Positions 26,197-33,489 of a stretch of 64,000 nucleotides of DNA are shown one piece after another. The stretch comes from Pedobacter westerhofensis. GTDB taxonomy: Bacteria; Bacteroidota; Bacteroidia; Sphingobacteriales; Sphingobacteriaceae. The position numbers and the translations under genes are program-made. The stretch spans positions 124,001 through 188,000 of the forward strand of contig NZ_FXTN01000005.1 of NCBI RefSeq assembly GCF_900182595.1, given 5' to 3'. Position 1 is the first letter of the stretch. Each line of letters starts with the position of its first letter. The notes under the pieces were generated by a model. The model was given only the letters and a program-made list of their open reading frames with translations, made no database searches and was not told the origin of the DNA.

Positions 26197-26973
26197 TTAT
26201 TTTGCAGAATCCATGGCCTTAGAGATCGCTTTTGCCCAAAAAGTACCAAGTACAGCAGCACCTTCCGGATTGGGATGAAGATTAAAGATCCCCTGCTGTC
26301 CTTTTTCATTCTGGAATAAGGCCGGATGCTTTTTGAAAAAGGCAAAAACCTTTTTATTACCAGAAAAAACTGTGTGGGGGTGTGAAATTTCATAACTTTT
26401 TACGACTGCATCAATTTCCGGGAAGTAGGACTGCAATCTTTCAAGTCCTTCTTTTAAATATTTGGAAGTATTGTAAGTATTTTCACTATACCAGGTGGGA
26501 TATTGAAAGATGATCTTACATTTTGGATATTCCTCTAACAATCTATTTGCGATCTTCATTAAATTTCCATGATAATCCTCCGGGGAAACAGGCGCACCGT
26601 GCGGCCCTTTGATGGCGCTGTCATTTGTACCCAAAACTATAGAGAAAAGCAATGTTGCAGCTTCATCATTTACATACAAGCCTGCGGCCTTTTCAGCGGT
26701 TAAGAAAAGCTTGTTATTTTCCGGCAGCCAGTCTAATGTTGTAGAGCCGCTTTTGCCCACATTACTGAATTGTACAGTACCAATCTGTTTGTATTCCCTG
26801 AGTTTTTGCGCAGCAATAACCGGCGGCGCCTGGGTATCCGGATCCGGCAGTCCGGAACCGTGCGTGATGCTGTTGCCGATAAATACGATATTATAATTCT
26901 GCTGAGCCCCTGCAGGGCTGAATTGCAGGAGCAGCAGTACAAGAATGCCAAAGGAAATTTTTGAAAAAGTCAT
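26197..26973 (-). CDS. SGNH/GDSL-type esterase, secreted
   Basis: The 258-residue protein has a signal peptide ending near AGAQQ. SGNH blocks are visible: Ser in VFIGNSITHGSGLPD, Gly in the region around SNVGKSGSTT, Asn in VLGTNDSAIKG and His in LHPNPEGAAVLGTFWA. Such enzymes in Bacteroidota often deacetylate or de-esterify sugars. As the first gene of the operon with a GH29 fucosidase, it may remove an acetyl group before fucose release. The SGNH superfamily is broad, so the substrate is open. Confidence 0.88.
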   Translation of the reverse strand: MTFSKISFGILVLLLLQFSPAGAQQNYNIVFIGNSITHGSGLPDPDTQAPPVIAAQKLREYKQIGTVQFSNVGKSGSTTLDWLPENNKLFLTAEKAAGLYVNDEAATLLFSIVLGTNDSAIKGPHGAPVSPEDYHGNLMKIANRLLEEYPKCKIIFQYPTWYSENTYNTSKYLKEGLERLQSYFPEIDAVVKSYEISHPHTVFSGNKKVFAFFKKHPALFQNEKGQQGIFNLHPNPEGAAVLGTFWAKAISKAMDSAK

Positions 26974-27221
26974 GTTGATGAGATTTGATTATACAAGGTA
27001 GGAATTAAACCCTGTAGCTGAGATAGGCAGACCCTATCAAAATGGAAATATACCCTTCCAATTTGGCGTGGTAAGCCCTGCACTCAGGGAGGAAATTAGC
27101 TCAGATATTGCCTTTAAACAATGTAAAACCACATCACTGGGATGGCACGCTTCCCGGCATTCCCTTTGAGCCAACATTTTCAGGAAAAATAAATCATTTC
27201 ACATCTAAATTTTAACATATC
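26974..27221. other. Divergent intergenic region with small hairpins
   Basis: This region separates the SGNH gene (minus) from the SPFH gene (plus). It holds GATAGG/CCTATC (27023-27039), TGGAA/TTCCA (27043-27060) and CCCTG/CAGGG (27077-27090) hairpins in a row. A short open stretch of about 45 codons (ends near 27215) has no recognisable family and no good start. Promoters for both genes must lie here, but I could not assign them. Confidence 0.3.
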
Positions 27222-28121
27222 ATGTTTTTAATTGTACTCGGCATAATAGTCTTATCAGCCGGCTTTATTTTGTCAAAACAAGACAATCAATCTGCACGTT
27301 TTGCTACCCTTATTCGCGTAGCGGGTGTTATATTGATCGCTATAGGCGCTTTCGTTTCTATGTTCAAAAAAATCGAAACCGGTGAGGTAGGCGTAAAAAC
27401 GCTTTTCGGAAAGGTAGAGGACGATGTATTGTACAGCGGCCTTCATATTGTAAACCCACTGATAGACATTACCTCATTTGATGCCAAAACCCAGAACTAC
27501 ACAATGTCTGCTGTGCATGACGAAGGATCAAAAGCCGGAGATGACGCCATTCGGGTATTATCCGCAGACGGACTGGAAGTTACGATCGACCTGTCAGTTT
27601 TGTTTAAGGTAAGCCCATCACGGGCACCTCAGATCCTGCGGCAGATTGGTGCAGATTATCTGGATAAAATTGTGCGTCCCGTGGCCAGGACAGCTATACG
27701 CGATAATGCGGTATCATATGAAGCCGTTGCCCTGTATTCTACCAAACGCGAGGAGTTCCAGAACAAGATCTTTAACACGATCAACCAGAGTTTTGCAAAA
27801 AGAGGCCTGATCCTGGAGCAACTGCTGGTGCGGAATATCACCCTGCCGGAGTCTGTAAAGAAAACCATAGAGTCTAAAATAAATGCAGAGCAGGAAGCAC
27901 AGAAAATGATTTTTGTACTGCAGAAGGAGAAACAGGAAGCAGAGCGGAAACGTGTGGAAGCCCAGGGTATCGCAGATTATCAGAAGATATTGTCGACCGG
28001 GCTGAGTGATAAGCAACTGCAGTATGAAACGATCAAGGCGCAGAAAGATATCGCGTTATCACCGAATACGAAGATCATCATCATGGGGAAAGGTTCGCCG
28101 GTGCTGATCAACGGGAATTAG
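27222..28121 (+). CDS. SPFH/Band 7 (prohibitin-like) membrane protein
   Basis: The 299-residue protein has two hydrophobic segments at the N-terminus (about 1-18 and 30-48), then the prohibitin-type SPFH domain (about 50-225; TGEVGVKTLFGKVEDDVLYS, RQIGADYLDKIVRPVARTAI, REEFQNKIFNTINQSFAKRG) and a coiled-coil helix (about 225-265). Such proteins form large ring or cage assemblies at the inner membrane and often hold proteases such as FtsH or organise membrane domains. It stands alone between the fucosidase operon and lysR; the 3' end is 8 bases from the convergent lysR stop. Confidence 0.9.
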   Translation: MFLIVLGIIVLSAGFILSKQDNQSARFATLIRVAGVILIAIGAFVSMFKKIETGEVGVKTLFGKVEDDVLYSGLHIVNPLIDITSFDAKTQNYTMSAVHDEGSKAGDDAIRVLSADGLEVTIDLSVLFKVSPSRAPQILRQIGADYLDKIVRPVARTAIRDNAVSYEAVALYSTKREEFQNKIFNTINQSFAKRGLILEQLLVRNITLPESVKKTIESKINAEQEAQKMIFVLQKEKQEAERKRVEAQGIADYQKILSTGLSDKQLQYETIKAQKDIALSPNTKIIIMGKGSPVLINGN

Positions 28122-28129
28122 TGCAGCGG

Positions 28130-29041
28130 CTACTGTGCGGGATGAATGACCTGCTGAGAGAAGCGGATGAACTTTTTGATCAGGTCAAAGTTCTCGCCGT
28201 GCCTGGTTAGAAAGAAGAAATCGCGGCTGATCTCCAGGCCTTCGATGTGTATTTCTACAAGATCCCCGCTAAGCAATTCTTTGGTTACTGCTTTCTGAGG
28301 CAGGAACCCAAGGCTCAGATCGGCCAGGATAAAGTTCTTCAGGGCTTCTGTCCCGCCGAGCCGCACTTTAGCCTGCAGGTCCGAGATAGAAATATCATGT
28401 TTTTTTAACTCGCGGCTTAGCGCGGAGAGGGTACCCGAACCCACTTCGCGCAATGCTACGCTGGTTTTTAACAGTTCGTCAAGGGGCAGCTTGCCCGCCT
28501 GCGCCAAAGGGCTCTTTGCCGCACAGACTGCAATGACCTGGTCTGATGTGAAGTAATCATAATTGACGAGGTTGATTTTATTTTCTACCTCTACTATACC
28601 TACATCAATCTGTTTGTTGTGAAGGGCGGTGATAATATTTTCTGTATTGCGGTTTACCACCTGCATATTGATTTTGGGCAGCGTTTTGTGAAACGCTGAG
28701 AGGATACCGGGGATAATATAGAGTGATACCGTGGTGCTGGCCCCGATCTTTAAACTGCCGGCAGCATCAGCTTCTTCAATGAGCGTGCTCACTTCAAATT
28801 CGATTTTTCGCTGTATAGCCCGTGCTTCCTGCACATATTTGTAAACCGTTTCGCCAATGACTGTCAGCTGTATACTGTTGCCCTTGCGTTCAAACAGGGC
28901 ACAATTGTACTGGTCTTCGAGCAGATGGATATGCCGGCTGATGGCGGGCTGACTGATATACAATACTTTGGCTGCCTTGGAGAAACTAAGGTTGGCAGCA
29001 ACTTCGAGGAATACAACATGACTGAGTGATAGCACAAACAA
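28130..29041 (-). CDS. LysR-family transcriptional regulator
   Basis: The 303-residue protein has the N-terminal winged helix-turn-helix (about 1-60, FLEVAANLSFSKAAKVLYIS followed by QPAISRHIHLLE) and a type-2 periplasmic-binding-like effector domain (about 90-295). It is transcribed away from the threonine-synthase-like gene, with 155 bases between them holding two similar ATAAnnnGGTTAT elements. By the usual LysR arrangement it should control that gene and itself. The effector could be an amino acid, but nothing in the sequence proves it. Confidence 0.93.
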   Translation of the reverse strand: MFVLSLSHVVFLEVAANLSFSKAAKVLYISQPAISRHIHLLEDQYNCALFERKGNSIQLTVIGETVYKYVQEARAIQRKIEFEVSTLIEEADAAGSLKIGASTTVSLYIIPGILSAFHKTLPKINMQVVNRNTENIITALHNKQIDVGIVEVENKINLVNYDYFTSDQVIAVCAAKSPLAQAGKLPLDELLKTSVALREVGSGTLSALSRELKKHDISISDLQAKVRLGGTEALKNFILADLSLGFLPQKAVTKELLSGDLVEIHIEGLEISRDFFFLTRHGENFDLIKKFIRFSQQVIHPAQ

Positions 29042-29110
29042 TGATTTAATTGATCTATAAAAATACTTTTTTTTAAGATAACCGGGGAAGCCCTGCTGGT
29101 TTAAGATTTG

Positions 29111-29154
29111 ATAATCTGGTTATGGCATATCAGCAAAATGTATAACTAGGTTAT
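29111..29154. promoter_or_regulatory. Candidate LysR operator pair
   Basis: ATAATCTGGTTAT at 29111-29123 and ATAACTAGGTTAT at 29142-29154 are similar 13-mers with 31 bases between their starts (about three helical turns), so they face the same side of the DNA. Each has inverted ends (ATAA/TTAT). A third half-site, ATAACCGG, lies at 29078-29085. They sit between divergent lysR and the threonine-synthase-like gene. Confidence 0.5.
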
Positions 29155-29196
29155 TGAAATAGCTGATACTTTTACAGGAATAAACGCTGTGAATCC

Positions 29197-30372
29197 ATGA
29201 AACTATCCCTGATCGAAGATCTGCACTGCCCGGCCTGCGGCACCAGATATTCGTCTGCCCTTGTACAAACCGTATGTCTGAACGAAACCTGTAAATCCTC
29301 GCTTTTCGCAAGTTATGAACTGCCACTGGCTGTTGACCCCGACAAGCTATTTTCCGGGAGGCCCGCAAGCATGTGGCGTTATCACGAATTTCTACCGGTT
29401 AACAACCCGGAAAACATCGTTACCCTGGGCGAAGGCTTTACCCCTTTACTTCCACTCAGGAACCTTAGGTACAAGGATAATGACAATCAGGTTTTCTGGA
29501 AAGACGAATCGGGTAATCCTACAGGTTCTTTTAAAGCGCGGGGAATCAGCTCAGCTGTTTCCAAAGCTAAAGAGCTGGGCATTACCGATATCGTAACCCC
29601 AACTGCAGGCAATGCCGGAGGGGCACTTGCAGCCTATTGTGCACAGGGCAGCTTAAATGCTTATGTATATATGCCCCGGCTCACACCAAAGGTTTTTAAA
29701 GATGAATGCCGTTTATATGGTGCAAACCTGATAGAGGTTGATGGAAACATAGCTGACTGCGGTAAGCTGGCAGAAAGGGACGCAATTGAAAACGGATGGT
29801 TCCAGGTTTCTACCCTTAAGGAGCCCTATCGCCTGGAGGGCAAAAAGACAATGGGATATGAGATTGCCGAACAGTTTAACTGGAATATTCCAGATGTGAT
29901 TTTATACCCTACAGGCGGGGGCACCGGGCTGATTGGCATCTGGAAAGCATTTGATGAAATGGAAAAAATGGGCTGGATAGGCAGCAGGCGGCCGAGGATG
30001 GTTGCCGTTCAGTCGGCCAGCTGTGATGGCATTACACAGGCCTTTCACCAGCATGAGCTTAGCTCACAGTTTGTGGACCATGGCTTTACCATCGCTAATG
30101 GTTTGAGGGTACCAAAACCTTATGCGGACAAGCTGATCCTAAAGGTATTGAGGGAAAGTGCAGGTACAGCACTAAGTATTACTGATCAGGACATGGAGAC
30201 GGCCTTAAAGGAGATTGCCAGGAAAGAGGGCATGCTGATTGCCCCCGAAGGCGCGGCCCTGTGGCAGGCCTTTAAAACACTGAAAGATCATAACTGGATT
30301 GCTCCTGGAGAGCGGGTGCTCCTGCTGAATACGGGCAACGGTTATAAATACCTGGAGAACATCAATATTTAA
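29197..30372 (+). CDS. Threonine synthase-like PLP enzyme with N-terminal zinc ribbon
   Basis: The 391-residue protein has a four-cysteine ribbon (Cys11, Cys14, Cys27, Cys32), then a fold-II PLP domain with Schiff-base Lys113 in NPTGSFKARG, the substrate loop TPTAGNAGGALAAYC and the PLP phosphate loop YPTGGGTGLIG. This architecture is annotated as threonine synthase (O-phospho-L-homoserine to L-threonine), but isolated copies under a LysR regulator, away from other threonine genes, can be ammonia-lyases or related enzymes. Given the two RidA genes nearby, an enamine-forming activity is plausible. I keep the cautious name. Confidence 0.8.
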   Translation: MKLSLIEDLHCPACGTRYSSALVQTVCLNETCKSSLFASYELPLAVDPDKLFSGRPASMWRYHEFLPVNNPENIVTLGEGFTPLLPLRNLRYKDNDNQVFWKDESGNPTGSFKARGISSAVSKAKELGITDIVTPTAGNAGGALAAYCAQGSLNAYVYMPRLTPKVFKDECRLYGANLIEVDGNIADCGKLAERDAIENGWFQVSTLKEPYRLEGKKTMGYEIAEQFNWNIPDVILYPTGGGTGLIGIWKAFDEMEKMGWIGSRRPRMVAVQSASCDGITQAFHQHELSSQFVDHGFTIANGLRVPKPYADKLILKVLRESAGTALSITDQDMETALKEIARKEGMLIAPEGAALWQAFKTLKDHNWIAPGERVLLLNTGNGYKYLENINI

Positions 30373-30417
30373 ATATTAAAAGGCTTATCAGTGACCAGTA
30401 TCAGATGCACTGGCAAC

Positions 30418-31509
30418 TTACATTGCAGATAAAAACTTGTCTATTTTGCTGTTCCATGCTGACTGCGCAGCACGGTCAGTCCCATGCCGTGTTTCAGTAT
30501 CATACGCTTTTTGCATCGCATCCATGTCGCGGTAAGAATCCAGATATTGCATGTTGATAATGGCCTCAAAGTTATCCGGCGTTAATTGCCGGGATTTAAT
30601 TTTATCCTTAAACTGTTCAGCTATGATTTTTGCAATGTCAAAATGCCGCTGTTCATGGTTCAGTGTATATTCGTCCCTTCCGGAATAATTTGCCCTGCAG
30701 GCACTTTTTGGCAAAAAGGTTTTCATCACAATTTCTACCTCAATCGTCCCTTTATCTACTTGCGCCTGCTGTGTATACCCGATACCAGGTATCACCTGTG
30801 CTTCAAAAATTCCCGATGGCTGTGAACGCGACTGAAAATCAGACCATTTTAAAGGCCTCATGAAAGAATAGTAAATGGTATCACCTTCCGGATTTTCCAT
30901 ATAATCCCTAAAACTGATTTTTACAGTCTCTGCAAGCTTGCGGTTTACTGCGGAATTATCTTTCATCCATTTATCCAGATAGTCAAAGCTGCCTTTTAAA
31001 ATGCCACGGAGATATTCTTCTATGGCAGCGGTACCCGCACCAGAGCGTGTATATTGTAGTCCGCCCTGGTAGTCCACCAGATGTTCTGTTCCATAATCTT
31101 TTTGAAGGCCAAATGATAACCTTATTTTAATCATTCCCTTCACGTTCCCTCCTGTTTGCTGGCTTTCCTGTACGCACAGTTCTTTGATGCCGATCACAAC
31201 CGGTTTTAAGGAGTGGTCCTGCGGCAGGCTATGCCGGATGAACTCGCCGATCGCAGCAGCGGCACCACCCTCAAGATCTGTTGTCCTGAGCATAGCCCTG
31301 CCCTCCAAATCCCTGACAAGCAATTGCCCTAACCTACTTTTGTCTGCTCTTTCATCATTAATCCCGGCAATAAAAAAAGCTTTTGGCTTAATCAGACCCG
31401 CCTGATGATGTAAAATGATCTGACCAGATAATTTAAAAAATGGAAAAAGTAACAGGAGGGAAATGCAGAGGAACCGATCAGCTTTCAGCTTTGATATTAT
31501 CTTTTGCAT
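30418..31509 (-). CDS. DUF922-type putative zinc protease, exported
   Basis: From ATG 31509 (MQKIISKLKADRFLC) the protein has 363 residues with a signal peptide (hydrophobic LCISLLLLFPFFKLSG). An earlier in-frame start at 31569 would place 20 residues before it and is rejected. The C-terminal half contains RPLKWSDFQSR and NHEQRHFDIAKIIAEQF; the HExxH-like HEQRHFD motif is the putative metal site of DUF922. The N-terminal half (about 30-190) is unassigned. It is not obviously part of a neighbouring unit. Substrate unknown. Confidence 0.75.
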   Translation of the reverse strand: MQKIISKLKADRFLCISLLLLFPFFKLSGQIILHHQAGLIKPKAFFIAGINDERADKSRLGQLLVRDLEGRAMLRTTDLEGGAAAAIGEFIRHSLPQDHSLKPVVIGIKELCVQESQQTGGNVKGMIKIRLSFGLQKDYGTEHLVDYQGGLQYTRSGAGTAAIEEYLRGILKGSFDYLDKWMKDNSAVNRKLAETVKISFRDYMENPEGDTIYYSFMRPLKWSDFQSRSQPSGIFEAQVIPGIGYTQQAQVDKGTIEVEIVMKTFLPKSACRANYSGRDEYTLNHEQRHFDIAKIIAEQFKDKIKSRQLTPDNFEAIINMQYLDSYRDMDAMQKAYDTETRHGTDRAAQSAWNSKIDKFLSAM

Positions 31510-31645
31510 ATTCAGTGCTACAACGTTTTTTCTATACGTGATAGTACAGAAAATCAGGAAAAAAACCAAAGCTTTTATAGCCAGGATTAGCTGTATTTAT
31601 CTAAAAACTTAGTATTTTTAAATCAAAACACTTAATCCCCGATCA

Positions 31646-32140
31646 ATGGAAAATTCAACTCCTGAAGAAAATTTTGCAAAAACTGGTTTAACCCTTCCCC
31701 CTGCCCCAACGCCCATTGGCGTTTATACTCCCTATCTGATTGACGGTAAATATTTATATATCTCCGGCCATGGTCCGGTAAAAAATGATAAGCAATTAAT
31801 GAAGGGGCGTATTGGTAAGGATATTGATATGGAGCAGGGCAAACTTGCGGCCCAGCAGGTGGGTCTTACAATTCTGTCTACGATCAAAACCCATTTGGGG
31901 AGCCTTGACAAAGTAAAGCGCGTGATCAAAGTACTGGGCATGGTCAACTGTACACCAGAGTTTGAAAAACATCCATATATTATCAATGGATGCAGTGAGC
32001 TTTTTGCGAAAGTATGGGGCACGAAGAATGGTATTGGTGTTAGAAGCGCTGTAGGTTTCGGCTCTCTGCCAGATAATATTCCTGTAGAAATTGAAGCACT
32101 TTTTGAACTGGGGCACTGGGAAAAAGGATTGCTGGATTAG
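31646..32140 (+). CDS. RidA-family enamine/imine deaminase, copy 2
   Basis: The 164-residue protein aligns without gaps to copy 1 at 22595-23074 over residues 1-155 and shares GHGPV, KRVIKVLGMVNC, HPxIINGCSELFA and RSAVGFGSLPDNIPVEIEAL. Arg133 and the glutamates of VEIEA are kept, so it should be active. It differs mainly at the C-terminus (GHWEKGLLD). It is convergent with the SelA-like gene, from which it is separated by a perfect palindromic terminator. Two such close copies in one locus suggest duplication for two PLP enzymes. Confidence 0.9.
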   Translation: MENSTPEENFAKTGLTLPPAPTPIGVYTPYLIDGKYLYISGHGPVKNDKQLMKGRIGKDIDMEQGKLAAQQVGLTILSTIKTHLGSLDKVKRVIKVLGMVNCTPEFEKHPYIINGCSELFAKVWGTKNGIGVRSAVGFGSLPDNIPVEIEALFELGHWEKGLLD

Positions 32141-32145
32141 CGGTA

Positions 32146-32187
32146 AGCAAAAAGAGATGTACAGATATCTGTACATCTCTTTTTGCT
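32146..32187. terminator. Perfect 42-base palindrome, bidirectional terminator
   Basis: The two halves starting AGCAAAAAGAGATGTACAG are exact reverse complements with no loop spacer. On each strand the stem ends in CTCTTTTTGCT, so the T-run is part of the stem. It lies 5 bases after the RidA stop and 13 bases before the SelA-like stop. Confidence 0.8.
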
Positions 32188-32200
32188 ATAATGGATTAGT

Positions 32201-33415
32201 CTAACTAACTCTGCTCAGTTCCTCCTGAACGCGTTTTGCAACAATTTTATCTTCACCGGGCTGAAGCATAAATACCGTAATATTGATACTGTTTGGTGTA
32301 AACTTCATAATCTCTATGGAAGGATTGCCATTGCGCAATGCTAACTGAAGATCGTCACTGCTCATCTTTATTTTGGCCGTATCCCATGCGATATTTAACA
32401 GAGGGTTATGGTTGGCAATAGGCGGAACCGTAACTGTAGTAGTTACTCCGGCAACATTCTTCACGGCTGTCTCGATCACTGCAACACGGCTTTCCCAGTC
32501 TTTCCACTCTCTGGCGTGATCAAGTTTCACATAATGGTCCAGTGCTGCATACATTCCCAGTACTTCTTCCTTGTTCACTTTCATACCGCGGCCAATATTG
32601 TTACCATTTGGGGGAGCGTTTAAACGTGCAGCCTTGATCAGGTCTGCTTTTCCCATCAGAATACCTGCACTTTGCGGGCCGCGGATCGCTTTACCTCCGG
32701 ATACACATACGAGGTCGAAGCCCATTTCATTAAACTTCCAGAGATTTTCAACAGGCGGAATGTCTGCCGCAATATCAACCATGGTTGGGATCTGATGTTT
32801 TTTGGCGATAGCCAGCCACTCTGCATGTTTGATTTTACCATCATTGGTGGCCAGGTTAAGGAACCACATCATTGCTGTTTTGCTGCTGATCGCTTTTTCA
32901 AGGTCTTCGGCAGTTTCTACTTCAACTACTTTAATCCCGGTATTGGTAGGAGCGTGTACATAGGCTACGTTATGTGCTTTCTGAACAATCATTTCTGTTT
33001 TCTCAAAGCCATCCAGGTTTGGCAACTGTGCGATCTTTTTCAGGTCTGTGCCTGTCAGGATACCTGCCGTACCCAGCACGAGGGCCGACCAGCAACCGGA
33101 GGTCACCATTGCCGCTTCTGCTTTACAGATGGCAGCAATTTTCTCGCCCACTTTATCCTGGATATCATTGATCATCATAAAATGTGTGGAAGAACTGTTG
33201 ATTGCTTCCAGTACATCCGGGTGCATCAGCGATGCTGTATGTGTAGTATAAGTACCGGCAGCATTAATAAATGTACGTAATCCTAATTCCTTAATCAGAT
33301 CGCGCTTAGCAGCGGTAGTTACAGCCGCATTTGCTGACAGAAAAGGAATGCCTGCACCAACAGCCCCTACAACCGGGGCAACGGAAAGGTATTTAATAAG
33401 ATCTCTGCGTTTCAT
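32201..33415 (-). CDS. SelA-like PLP enzyme with a Tat-type signal peptide
   Basis: The 404-residue protein belongs to the fold-I SelA-like group (related to selenocysteine synthase and the DgaE ammonia-lyase), with Asp214 (MVDIAAD) for the PLP ring nitrogen and Schiff-base Lys242 in VSGGKAIRGPQ. It has no tRNA-binding extension, and no selenium genes are near. The N-terminus MKRRDLIKYLSVAP with a following hydrophobic stretch and AxA-type site (about residue 30) is a twin-arginine signal, so the enzyme is probably exported with PLP already bound. It follows susD in the same direction behind an attenuating hairpin. Beta-elimination from an amino acid derivative in the periplasm is my inference. 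Confidence 0.85.
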   Translation of the reverse strand: MKRRDLIKYLSVAPVVGAVGAGIPFLSANAAVTTAAKRDLIKELGLRTFINAAGTYTTHTASLMHPDVLEAINSSSTHFMMINDIQDKVGEKIAAICKAEAAMVTSGCWSALVLGTAGILTGTDLKKIAQLPNLDGFEKTEMIVQKAHNVAYVHAPTNTGIKVVEVETAEDLEKAISSKTAMMWFLNLATNDGKIKHAEWLAIAKKHQIPTMVDIAADIPPVENLWKFNEMGFDLVCVSGGKAIRGPQSAGILMGKADLIKAARLNAPPNGNNIGRGMKVNKEEVLGMYAALDHYVKLDHAREWKDWESRVAVIETAVKNVAGVTTTVTVPPIANHNPLLNIAWDTAKIKMSSDDLQLALRNGNPSIEIMKFTPNSINITVFMLQPGEDKIVAKRVQEELSRVS

Positions 33416-33433
33416 ATGTTGAGATTTAAAATT

Positions 33434-33477
33434 TGATAAAAAACAAATGGGGACAGAAATTGCTCCCTGTCCCCATT
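33434..33477 (-). terminator. Attenuating hairpin between susD and the SelA-like gene
   Basis: On the minus strand AATGGGGACAG pairs with CTGTCCCCATT (11 pairs) around a 10-base loop and is followed by TGTTTTTTAT. It lies 13 bases after the susD stop and before the next start, so some transcripts should end after susD. Confidence 0.7.
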
Positions 33478-33489
33478 CATAACTATGAA

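Noticed and set aside
32672..33280. 202-codon frame antisense to the SelA-like gene
   Set aside because: The minus-strand frame is a complete PLP enzyme with all motifs; the plus-strand frame is Cys/Phe/His-rich shadow with no start context.
32201..33415. True selenocysteine synthase (SelA)
   Set aside because: It has an export signal, lacks the tRNA-binding part, is shorter than SelA, and no selB, selD or tRNA-Sec is near.
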